IMG/VR virus record: IMGVR_UViG_3300044701_002018 | Coordinates: 1 to 21,246 of that record | Length of the DNA stretch: 21,246 nt | Reading direction: 5' to 3' (one strand) | From: a virus | Shown: positions 1 to 6,300 of the stretch, one piece after another | How positions within the stretch are numbered: the stretch's first letter is position 1 | Layout: the number at the start of each line of letters is the position of its first letter | Notes under the pieces: model-generated | Told to the model about the DNA's origin: nothing | Databases searched by the model: none | Seen by the model: only the letters and a program-made list of their open reading frames with translations | Program-made: the position numbers and the translations under genes

Positions 1-1
1 T

Positions 2-499
2 GCGATCGAATTATGCCTTAGGTATAAGAAAGTAAAGCAAGTAAAATTTACAGCATACACCTATCTGTCCATTCCGATGACCATGCACAAACTAGGCATC
101 GAATACGAACTGATTCCAGAAAAATGGACTGGAGAATATAGATTTTATGGCACTGACATTTGGGATAGTGCTAGACGATTAGAAAATAATATGTACCAGC
201 CGGGAATGATGCAATGCCTGAGCTTTGGTCATAACAAGCCTTTACAAATAGGTCACGGTGGTGCTATACTATTAGACGATTACGAAGCATATGATACACT
301 ATTACAACAACGATATGATGGTAGGGACCTTAGATTCTCGCCGTGGCAGTCACAACAAACGTTCATGGTGGGCTACCATTATCGGCCCACTATTGAAGAC
401 GCAAGAATTGGTTTGGAAAAATTATACTTTGTAAACGAGCCACCTAAATACCACGAATACCCAGATCTAAGAGAAATTACAATTATTGGAGACAACTAA
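2..499 (+). CDS. DegT/DnrJ/EryC1/StrS-type PLP aminotransferase, 5' end missing
   Basis: The reading frame is open from the window edge, so the N-terminal part lies upstream. Visible features match the sugar aminotransferase family: a segment LSFGHNKPLQIGHGGAILLDD-like block (near 225-290) in which the Lys after GHN sits where the PLP-binding lysine is expected, followed by the Gly-rich GHGGA turn, and then the VGYHYRPTIEDARIGLEKL block that matches the usual 'nyRm...A.igl.qL' segment. These enzymes transfer an amino group from glutamate to a keto-sugar nucleotide. The protein ends only about 30 residues after that block, whereas family members usually have roughly 100 or more further residues, so this is a short version. 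The stop overlaps the folE start by one base (TAATG), suggesting translational coupling. The substrate is unknown; a role in sugar modification of a phage product is only an inference. Confidence 0.8.
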   Translation, partial: AIELCLRYKKVKQVKFTAYTYLSIPMTMHKLGIEYELIPEKWTGEYRFYGTDIWDSARRLENNMYQPGMMQCLSFGHNKPLQIGHGGAILLDDYEAYDTLLQQRYDGRDLRFSPWQSQQTFMVGYHYRPTIEDARIGLEKLYFVNEPPKYHEYPDLREITIIGDN

Positions 500-1233
500 T
501 GGTTTACGAAAAAATGTATGAAAACAATGACGATACTGAAATAAAATCGCCTTTGTACAAAGATATTCTAGCTAAAATGCAACGAGATAAAAAGCGTTAT
601 TGGGCAGGGGACAACATAAGTGATTATATTAACGAGGTTGATAAAGAACGTCTTATTGACGAAGCAACTGCGGCATTTGAAACAGTACTCGACACACTGC
701 TAATTGATAGAGCAACTGATCCTAACAGTCAAGGCACTGCTCGTCGACTAGCTAAAATGTATTTCAATGAATTAATGTCAGGTAGATATGAAGCGACTCC
801 AAACGCAACTGCATTTCCGAATGACTCTGAAGGAAAATATGAAGGAATGCTTGTTGTCCGGTCCGAGCTCAAAAGTGTTTGCAGCCATCATCACCAGCCT
901 GTTTCTGGTGTGGCTTACATCGGTATTATTGCTGGCCCCAAACTTATTGGCCTATCAAAATATACCCGTATTGCTCAGTGGTGCGCCCGACGTGGAACGC
1001 TTCAGGAAGAACTTTGTATGGACATTGCACGAGAAATCGAATTTGCGACTGGAAGTGGGGATGTGGCTGTATACATACAAGCGGAACACGGATGCTGTAC
1101 AAATCGAGGGATTATGGCGCACAGTAGTCTTACCCAGACCACCGTACTAAAAGGTGCGTTTAAAACAGATTCGTCAACAAAGAAAGAGTTTTTTGACAAC
1201 GTTAAACTACAACAAGAGTTTGCACCAAGATAA
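499..1233 (+). CDS. folE: GTP cyclohydrolase I (FolE)
   Basis: Catalyses GTP to 7,8-dihydroneopterin triphosphate, the entry step shared by folate and 7-deazaguanine (queuosine/preQ0) synthesis. The 244-residue protein has the FolE signature: SVCSHHHQPVSG at 126-137 with zinc ligands C128 and H131, the IGLSKYTRIAQ block at 150-160, the LQEELCMDIA helix, and AEHGCCTNRG at 195-204, where C199 would be the third zinc ligand. The canonical CEHH reads CSHH here, one position off the usual Glu. About 55 extra N-terminal residues precede the core, which is within the range of the family. It starts on an ATG overlapping the upstream stop. Because queD and queE follow within 6 kb, the likely role is supplying the 7-deazaguanine pathway; folate supply together with the DHFR at the far end is an alternative. 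Confidence 0.95.
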   Translation: MVYEKMYENNDDTEIKSPLYKDILAKMQRDKKRYWAGDNISDYINEVDKERLIDEATAAFETVLDTLLIDRATDPNSQGTARRLAKMYFNELMSGRYEATPNATAFPNDSEGKYEGMLVVRSELKSVCSHHHQPVSGVAYIGIIAGPKLIGLSKYTRIAQWCARRGTLQEELCMDIAREIEFATGSGDVAVYIQAEHGCCTNRGIMAHSSLTQTTVLKGAFKTDSSTKKEFFDNVKLQQEFAPR

Positions 1234-1243
1234 GGAGATTAAA

Positions 1244-1921
1244 ATGGAATACGCTTTACCTTACAAAACTGCTTCAGAGATTAACACAGCAATGGGCCGT
1301 GTGTATGGCAACATGGCGTTGGCCGTGTTCACTAGTATGATTGTTAGTGCATTAGTATCATCTAACACTGCCTTAATGGCCTTTTTGTTTACAGGCATTA
1401 TGAAATGGATAGTTATATTTGCACCATTGGCTGCTATATTTGCAGTAGGGTTTGTGTTAGGTTCAAATCCTAGTCGCTCAGTGGCACAATTATGCCTACA
1501 CGGTTTTGCAGCATTAATGGGCATTAGCTTCGCTACAATTTTTGTTGTTTATACCACAGCCAGTATTGCCAGTGCGTTCTTTGGTGCCGGCATCTTGTTC
1601 TGTGTAATGAGCGTGTACGGTTATTTCACTAAACAGAGTCTTGACAGTATAGGAAAGTACCTAATAGTAGCCTTAATCGCCATTATTATCACAAGCATCG
1701 TAAATATCTTTATCGGATCGTCTGCTCTTCAAACAGTAATCAGTGCCGCAGCAGTTGTAATCTTTTTAGGCCTGACTGCATATGACACTCAAAAGATTAG
1801 AGAACAGATTATGGAATCGGATGGTCCAGCGGTTGAAGTAATGGGTGCTCTAACACTATATTTAGATTTCATTAACTTGTTTCTAAGTTTGCTTCAGCTA
1901 TTTGGTATAAAGAAAGAATAA
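1244..1921 (+). CDS. Bax inhibitor-1 (BI-1/YccA/YbhL) family membrane protein
   Basis: A 225-residue, very hydrophobic protein with about seven membrane segments. The C-terminal signature is characteristic of bacterial BI-1 proteins: LTAYDTQKIREQ followed by GALTLYLDFINLFLSLLQLFG just before the end. Bacterial homologues such as YccA interact with the FtsH membrane protease and others act as pH-sensitive calcium leak channels; which applies here is unknown. The start chosen is the ATG at 1244, preceded at good distance by AAGGAGA; an in-frame start further upstream would overlap folE deeply and lacks a ribosome site. It probably belongs to the folE transcript. In a phage such a protein could protect membrane proteins from host FtsH or affect lysis timing, but that is inference. 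Confidence 0.9.
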   Translation: MEYALPYKTASEINTAMGRVYGNMALAVFTSMIVSALVSSNTALMAFLFTGIMKWIVIFAPLAAIFAVGFVLGSNPSRSVAQLCLHGFAALMGISFATIFVVYTTASIASAFFGAGILFCVMSVYGYFTKQSLDSIGKYLIVALIAIIITSIVNIFIGSSALQTVISAAAVVIFLGLTAYDTQKIREQIMESDGPAVEVMGALTLYLDFINLFLSLLQLFGIKKE

Positions 1922-1926
1922 CATGA

Positions 1927-2151
1927 ATGTCCGACGATGATGATGTAAAAGTAAATTTAGACAAGTTTAAACCAAAAAAACCTAAATTAGCAGTACCAAC
2001 AGAATTTTTAGATAATGCTAAAAGTTACGATGATAAGTTGATGTTAGTAAAGTTTTTAACCGAAAAGGAAAAAAACCGAGTTGTATTGATAGTTAAAAAA
2101 ATGATAGCACAAGGTATTCGAGAATCTAACCAAAAGAAAGGACTGAAATGA
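1927..2151 (+). CDS. Small charged protein of unknown function
   Basis: A 74-residue protein, acidic at the very N-terminus (SDDDDVK) and strongly basic afterwards, with a predicted helical C-terminal half (EKEKNRVVLIVKKMIAQGIRE). No family is recognised. The stop overlaps the next start (ATGA at 2148), so it is probably translated with the following gene. An ATG three bases upstream, at 1924, is in the same frame and could also be used. No good Shine-Dalgarno sequence is visible. Confidence 0.6.
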   Translation: MSDDDDVKVNLDKFKPKKPKLAVPTEFLDNAKSYDDKLMLVKFLTEKEKNRVVLIVKKMIAQGIRESNQKKGLK

Positions 2152-2336
2152 AAATCGAAGACAAACTTAGTAAAATAGGTGACAGTTTTACTGTAAATAT
2201 GTATGACAATGGCTTTATGTTTGAAGCCAGCGGACGTACCGAAGACGGCGACTGGGCCGGCACTAAAATTCTATGTAATACGTTGGATGAATTGGTGCAA
2301 CTTATCAAAGAAGCATCGGCAATGGAAAGAGATTAA
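2148..2336 (+). CDS. Small conserved-looking phage protein of unknown function
   Basis: A 62-residue acidic protein starting on the ATGA overlap with the upstream gene; AAAGGACTG precedes the start as a ribosome site. The pattern MYDNGFMFEASGRTEDGDW followed by a C-terminal helix resembles small beta-beta-alpha proteins common in T4-like phages, but no function can be assigned. It is the last gene before the terminator at 2356. Confidence 0.65.
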   Translation: MKIEDKLSKIGDSFTVNMYDNGFMFEASGRTEDGDWAGTKILCNTLDELVQLIKEASAMERD

Positions 2337-2343
2337 ATATCTT

Positions 2344-2372
2344 TTGACTTTAAATAAAAAAAGTTGTATATT
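2344..2372 (+). promoter_or_regulatory. Sigma70-like promoter overlapping a terminator
   Basis: TTGACT (2344-2349) and TATATT (2367-2372) are separated by exactly 17 bases, each one mismatch from consensus. The -10 box lies inside the left arm of the terminator hairpin. Transcription would begin near 2379, downstream of the left arm, so the new transcript would not form the terminator. It is well placed to drive the S8 protease gene. Confidence 0.6.
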
Positions 2373-2392
2373 TTCTATACAACTTTTTTTTT
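2356..2392. terminator. Strong rho-independent terminator, probably bidirectional
   Basis: A perfect 15-base stem (2356-2370 pairing with 2376-2390) with loop TTTTC. The right arm ends in a run of T and the left arm begins with a run of A, so it can terminate transcription from either side. It closes the folE-BI-1 transcript. Confidence 0.9.
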
Positions 2393-2402
2393 GAATAAAT
2401 CT

Positions 2403-4337
2403 ATGCGTAAACTTATTTTTTTACTAAGTTTTTTTGCTGCCTCTTTTTCTCACTCACAAACAGCAGAATATCAAGCTGGAAGATTTCTATCTCCGATCAA
2501 TGCCAACTCGGCTTATCTGCGTGGTTACACTGGAGCCGGTAGTACCATACTTATAATTGATACCGGTATTAATTTTAACAGTCCAGAATTTAAAAACAAA
2601 ATACTCAACAGTATTGACTATACCGGCACAGGAATTTTGGATAAAGTAGGACACGGTTCAAATGTTGCTTCTATTGCTGCCGCAGCGCAAGATGGTAAAG
2701 GAATGATGGGAGTAGCATATGATGCCAATTTGTTAATTGCCAAAGTCACTAATAATAATTCATATAATTTTAGCAATGCCTTGAGAGCAATACAATGGGG
2801 AGGATCACAAGGTGCCATTGTTGCCAACATAAGCGCCAATGTTGTTTCTAATGCAAATTATATAAGCTACACCAAACAGATAAGTCCGGGCGTTTATCAA
2901 AATACTCATCCGGTATACGGTGGCACCAACTATTATAATCTAGAAAAACCCAGTGATTGGGCCAATGCACTAAAGGGTAATAATATTATTTTGGTAGTAT
3001 CGGCTGGCAATTCTGGCCGAGCCTATCCGGACAATCCGGCAACATTTGCAACTGCTACAGATGCTGACGGAAATCTCATGCTAGGCGGACGGATGCTGAT
3101 TGTGGGCAATTGGGATCAATTGCGTAACAGACCTCACATTACTTCTAATCTTGCTGGTACTATATGTAAAAATGTTGCCAACGGCGCTTGCCAGGATCAA
3201 TATCGTATTAGTGATTTTTATATTATGGCCCCAGGAACAGCCAACTATGGCGTTTCTGCAAACGGATATGTTGGTATGACTGGTACTAGCCAGGCAACAC
3301 CTGTTGTAGCAGGTGCGGTTGCAATTATAAATCAAATGTGGCCAAATATGAAACCCGAGAATATTGTTCAACTGTTGTTAGTTACAGCAAATAAAAATAT
3401 TCCAAATTACAATCCAGCCACAATGGGACAGGGACTTCTTGATCTTAATCGTGCCACACAACCAATTGGGGTACTAACTATTCCAACTACCGGCCGTGTT
3501 GGTGTCGGTGGTGTGATTGCTACGCCGCTGATAACCAGTGGTAGTGCAAGTCTCGCCAAAATAAGTTCTGTAATGGTACTTGATTCTTTTGAAAGAGATT
3601 TTTACACAACCGGTCGTTCGTTGACTATTGCACAACCTGTTACTGAGTTTAATCCTGCTCAGTCTTCAATGCCTTATCGCACACATAATAGTTATTCACT
3701 GTTTAATAATTACATCGATTCTGTTGCATCAAAAGCACAAAATATTGAAATGAAAATGTATTTTGATGGACGGTCAAACAATCATATGATTGAGATTGGG
3801 CGCAAATGGGAATACGATAAAATTGATTTTTCATTTTCAGGCGGTGGCTTTCAGGAAACAGGAAGCTGGTTAGGATCAAGCGGAACATCTAACAGTTATA
3901 CCACATATAGCCATATGTCAATTACAAATCATCTATCAGATAGCGATAGAATTTTTGGAACAGTTGGTTATGGTGTAACATCTGCTAACTTTAATAACGG
4001 ACTGTTCACCTTGGGATCAGTACAAAGTTATACCTGGAATGTTGGCGTAGAACACGACCTAGATGACAAACAAACTGTGGGATTAATGTTAAATCAACCC
4101 GTTACTGTTGTAAACACATCAACAACAGTAAACGTTCCAGTTGGAATGGATTCTCAAGGTGCTATTCAATTTAATCAGCAACGTGTTAGTCTGACTCCGG
4201 ATGTAAAAGAACTTCGACTTGGCGCTTATTATAAAACCAATAATGTTGTTGGATACGTTGAACGTAGACAAAATTACCTTGGACAAAGTGGTATATACAA
4301 TGATGTAGTAGGTGTAGTAGCTAACTTTTCTTTCTAA
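2403..4337 (+). CDS. Secreted subtilisin-family (S8) serine protease with autotransporter-like C-terminal barrel
   Basis: The 644-residue protein starts with a signal peptide (MRKLIFLLSFFAASFSHSQ). Residues about 38-350 form a subtilase domain with a full catalytic set: D53 in IIDTGI, H84 in GHGSNVAS, oxyanion N203 in SAGNSG, and S296 in GTSQATPVVAGA. Residues about 445-644 are rich in alternating hydrophobic/polar strands and aromatic residues and end in VVGVVANFSF, the terminal-Phe pattern recognised by the outer-membrane assembly machinery. This is the layout of an S8 autotransporter of Gram-negative bacteria, although the barrel part is shorter and less typical than the usual 12-strand domain. 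An in-frame ATG at 2364 lies in the terminator; 2403 is preferred because it gives a clean signal peptide. No Shine-Dalgarno is visible. It has its own promoter and is unlike its neighbours, suggesting acquisition from a bacterium. The target of the protease is unknown. Confidence 0.9.
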   Translation: MRKLIFLLSFFAASFSHSQTAEYQAGRFLSPINANSAYLRGYTGAGSTILIIDTGINFNSPEFKNKILNSIDYTGTGILDKVGHGSNVASIAAAAQDGKGMMGVAYDANLLIAKVTNNNSYNFSNALRAIQWGGSQGAIVANISANVVSNANYISYTKQISPGVYQNTHPVYGGTNYYNLEKPSDWANALKGNNIILVVSAGNSGRAYPDNPATFATATDADGNLMLGGRMLIVGNWDQLRNRPHITSNLAGTICKNVANGACQDQYRISDFYIMAPGTANYGVSANGYVGMTGTSQATPVVAGAVAIINQMWPNMKPENIVQLLLVTANKNIPNYNPATMGQGLLDLNRATQPIGVLTIPTTGRVGVGGVIATPLITSGSASLAKISSVMVLDSFERDFYTTGRSLTIAQPVTEFNPAQSSMPYRTHNSYSLFNNYIDSVASKAQNIEMKMYFDGRSNNHMIEIGRKWEYDKIDFSFSGGGFQETGSWLGSSGTSNSYTTYSHMSITNHLSDSDRIFGTVGYGVTSANFNNGLFTLGSVQSYTWNVGVEHDLDDKQTVGLMLNQPVTVVNTSTTVNVPVGMDSQGAIQFNQQRVSLTPDVKELRLGAYYKTNNVVGYVERRQNYLGQSGIYNDVVGVVANFSF

Positions 4338-4339
4338 CA

Positions 4340-4894
4340 ATGAGCAAAATTTATTACAGTGATAAACAAATTCGTAATGCATTGCATTCGATAATTCGCA
4401 GCATTAACAACGACCATTGGCGTCCTGATTATATTGTAGGACTCAATCGTGGCGGCCTTGCTCCTGCTGTAATGTTAAGTCATTACTTAAACATTCCTAT
4501 GCATACACTGAATGTTAGTTTAAGAGATGGTGCAGACATTGATTGCGAAAGTAATTTATGGATGGCCGAAGATGCATTTGGTTATGTACCTTCTGAACAA
4601 AGAGGTGAATCGGGAACACAAGTAGATCCTGCAAATCGTAAAAATATATTAATAGTAGACGATATTAACGATACTGGTGCAACTATGAATTGGATCAAAC
4701 AAGATTGGCAATCTAGTTGTTTGCCCAATCATGACGCTTGGAATCGAGTCTGGAACAATAACGTACGGTTTGCTGTATTAGTAAATAACGAAGACAGTAA
4801 ATTTAAAGACATTGACTATTCAGGTATTAATATCAATAAATTAGAGAACCCCGTTTGGATTGTTTTTCCTTGGGAAGCTTGGTGGGAACAATGA
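4340..4894 (+). CDS. Phosphoribosyltransferase-fold protein (type I)
   Basis: A 184-residue protein with the type I phosphoribosyltransferase core: a beta-alpha start with PDYIVGLNRGGLAPAVMLSHYL at about 29-50, and the PRPP-binding loop ILIVDDINDTGATM at 103-116. Near the end is NPVWIVFPWEAWW, resembling the C-terminal 'ivfPWE' segment of hypoxanthine/xanthine-guanine type enzymes. Such enzymes join a purine base to PRPP; the phage substrate is unknown. A region of about 35 residues (65-100) rich in acidic residues separates the two blocks, as a hood might. It starts two bases after the stop of the protease gene and overlaps the next gene by ATGA. In this context a base-salvage role linked to modified guanine is possible but not shown. 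Confidence 0.85.
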   Translation: MSKIYYSDKQIRNALHSIIRSINNDHWRPDYIVGLNRGGLAPAVMLSHYLNIPMHTLNVSLRDGADIDCESNLWMAEDAFGYVPSEQRGESGTQVDPANRKNILIVDDINDTGATMNWIKQDWQSSCLPNHDAWNRVWNNNVRFAVLVNNEDSKFKDIDYSGININKLENPVWIVFPWEAWWEQ

Positions 4895-5226
4895 TAGCTC
4901 TACCACCTGGTTGTACTGTAACTTATGCAGTTTGGGTCGATGTTGACAAGTTAACCAACGAAATGGTTGAATGGTACGGTATGATCGGCGGCGTGGTATG
5001 GAAGGATAAATGGTATGATATGCGTGGCAGAGAACAATCTGTACACTATGTAAGCTACGGTAAGGGCAAACGCTGCCATCATCATCAGAATGGTAACGGT
5101 GGTACAAGACTGCACTTTCACGGCGATGATGCTAGTACCGCTAGTATGTTTATTATAAAATTCTTTGATCATATTATAGCAAACAACTTACAAGAACAGA
5201 TGGAACGGTTGGCTCAGGATGCATAA
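4891..5226 (+). CDS. His-rich conserved phage protein of unknown function
   Basis: A 111-residue protein. The ATG at 4891 overlaps the stop of the phosphoribosyltransferase gene (ATGA) and is preferred over an earlier in-frame ATG at 4855. The central part carries a striking cluster, KRCHHHQNGNGGTRLHFHGDD, with one Cys, five His and two Asp, which could be a metal site. No enzyme family is recognised. The start overlap suggests it is co-translated with the phosphoribosyltransferase. Confidence 0.75.
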   Translation: MIALPPGCTVTYAVWVDVDKLTNEMVEWYGMIGGVVWKDKWYDMRGREQSVHYVSYGKGKRCHHHQNGNGGTRLHFHGDDASTASMFIIKFFDHIIANNLQEQMERLAQDA

Positions 5227-5234
5227 ATATTTTT

Positions 5235-5414
5235 ATGTGGACAATAGTAATAATGCTACACGCAGTATCGCCCAATTTGCCTCCGTCAAAAGGATCTATA
5301 GTTTTTCCAACAACAGGATACGAAGAATGTCTGAAAACACGAGATGCAGTCATACGAGGCTGGGCATCAGATCGGTATCGTGTAACAGCTAACTGTATTC
5401 TAATGAAGCAATAA
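5235..5414 (+). CDS. Small two-cysteine protein with hydrophobic N-terminus
   Basis: A 59-residue open frame (ATG at 5235, TAA at 5412) fills an otherwise unexplained gap. It begins with a short hydrophobic stretch (MWTIVIMLHA) and has two cysteines, C32 in YEECLKTRDAV and C54 in TANCILMKQ at the very end. The same plan (hydrophobic start, S/Y-x-x-C-x-x-A/T-R, final C-I/V-x-x-x-K) is seen in the 68-residue product at 13787. The two may belong to one family of small exported proteins with a disulfide. No Shine-Dalgarno is obvious; CATAAATA lies just upstream at 5222. Confidence 0.55.
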   Translation: MWTIVIMLHAVSPNLPPSKGSIVFPTTGYEECLKTRDAVIRGWASDRYRVTANCILMKQ

Positions 5415-5419
5415 CAAAA

Positions 5420-5427
5420 TATAAATA
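5420..5427 (+). promoter_or_regulatory. T4-like late promoter motif TATAAATA
   Basis: An exact match to the TATAAATA core used by T4-like late transcription, in the 98-base gap upstream of queD. Related CATAAATA octamers occur at 5222-5229 and 12697-12704. In AT-rich DNA such matches arise by chance, so this is only a candidate. Confidence 0.35.
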
Positions 5428-5464
5428 AATTTCTACACAGCGGCCTTTCTGGCATTCATCCCGC

Positions 5465-5494
5465 TTTACAAATTCTGCAAGCCTATGCTAAAAT
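5465..5494 (+). promoter_or_regulatory. Sigma70-like promoter upstream of queD
   Basis: TTTACA (5465-5470) and TAAAAT (5489-5494), spacing 18, one mismatch each from consensus. Transcription would begin near 5501, just before the AGGAG ribosome site of queD. Confidence 0.45.
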
Positions 5495-5504
5495 TTAACA
5501 TAGG
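5482..5504 (+). promoter_or_regulatory. Inverted repeat overlapping the queD ribosome binding site
   Basis: CCTATG (5482-5487) pairs with CATAGG (5499-5504) around an 11-base AT-rich loop. The right arm includes the first bases of the AGGAG ribosome site of queD, so in a longer transcript the hairpin could hide it. It overlaps the promoter candidate at 5465-5494, so the repeat may instead be an operator or chance. Confidence 0.35.
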
Positions 5505-5512
5505 AGAATAGC

Positions 5513-6091
5513 ATGACAACAATTAATGTTGATGTAGGGAATCAACCACCCGAACAAGCAGTTGCAACTTTAGAACAACTTGGTGCATTTGGTAATCAAC
5601 CAAGAACTTACAAATATACCAGTACCAAAGAGTATCACGACGCCTTTCCTTGTGCATATCGGCAATGGCGAGCCGACAGCCACTGCAACCTAATTCACGG
5701 TTACTCATTTTCAATGAAGTTCTACTTTGGAACCAATGATCTAGATGTACGTAACTGGGCTGCTGACTACGGTGGCCTGAAAGAACTTAAAAGAGTATTA
5801 GAAGATCAGTTTGACCATACCTTGATCGTAGCACAAGATGATCCCGAACTAGAAACATTCAAATTGCTACAAGCCAAGAACATGGCCAAGATTGTGGTGT
5901 TGCCCCGACTAGGTTGCGAAGGACTTGCAGATCAACTATACAAATATGTGAATGGTGTATACATTCCAGATATGTGGGGGCCTAGCGAAGCGGCTAGACT
6001 CTGGTGCTATAGAGTAGAAGTACGAGAAACACAAGCAAATATGGCTTTCCGCGAAGGTCATCGTGAGTGGAATGAGGATCTATTTGTATGA
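5513..6091 (+). CDS. queD: QueD-like 6-carboxytetrahydropterin synthase, divergent zinc site
   Basis: QueD converts dihydroneopterin triphosphate (the FolE product) to 6-carboxytetrahydropterin. The 192-residue protein has the family framework: SHCNLIHGYSF at 56-66, the WAADYGGLKELKRVLEDQFDHT block at 82-103 (D101-H102), the GCEGLADQLYKYV segment, and VEVRET with E172. Compared with E. coli QueD, the catalytic Cys (C58) and the first His of HGH (H62) are kept, but the His of the AAHR motif is Tyr (Y49 in CAYRQW) and the second His of HGH is Tyr (Y64). Two of three expected zinc ligands are thus changed. The N-terminal about 30 residues are extra. It starts after AGGAG with a promoter candidate close upstream, and overlaps the next gene by ATGA. 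It could be a clade with another metal site, or an altered activity. Confidence 0.85.
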   Translation: MTTINVDVGNQPPEQAVATLEQLGAFGNQPRTYKYTSTKEYHDAFPCAYRQWRADSHCNLIHGYSFSMKFYFGTNDLDVRNWAADYGGLKELKRVLEDQFDHTLIVAQDDPELETFKLLQAKNMAKIVVLPRLGCEGLADQLYKYVNGVYIPDMWGPSEAARLWCYRVEVRETQANMAFREGHREWNEDLFV

Positions 6092-6300
6092 ACGAAAGAC
6101 TTCAAGAACTTGCTACACAAGCCGGATATAAAGATTTTAATTATGCTATTATTGCTCATAAATTTGCCGATCTTATTATTCAGGAGTGTATTAAAATAGT
6201 TCATGAGCAAGATAAAATTCCCGAAGGATTCTTGTATCCAAAATCTGCACACATACACGAATTGGCAATCAAACAACATTTTGGAATAGACAATGAGTAA
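6088..6300 (+). CDS. Small conserved phage protein of unknown function
   Basis: A 70-residue, mostly helical protein (MNERLQELATQAGY...FADLIIQECIKIV). Short proteins with this 'NERiqeLa.qAg...faelIv.eC' pattern are frequent in T4-like phages and have no known function. It is sandwiched by overlaps between queD (ATGA) and queE (8 bases), so it is translated with the two deazaguanine genes, though nothing in it indicates an enzyme. Confidence 0.75.
   Translation: MNERLQELATQAGYKDFNYAIIAHKFADLIIQECIKIVHEQDKIPEGFLYPKSAHIHELAIKQHFGIDNE

Noticed and set aside
788-1150. Open frames of 120 and 82 codons inside folE in other frames
   Set aside because: They overlap an unmistakable FolE sequence in another frame and have no signals.
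5428-5512. preQ1 riboswitch upstream of queD
   Set aside because: The expected A-rich tail pairing with a C-rich loop is not found; only a simple inverted repeat is visible.
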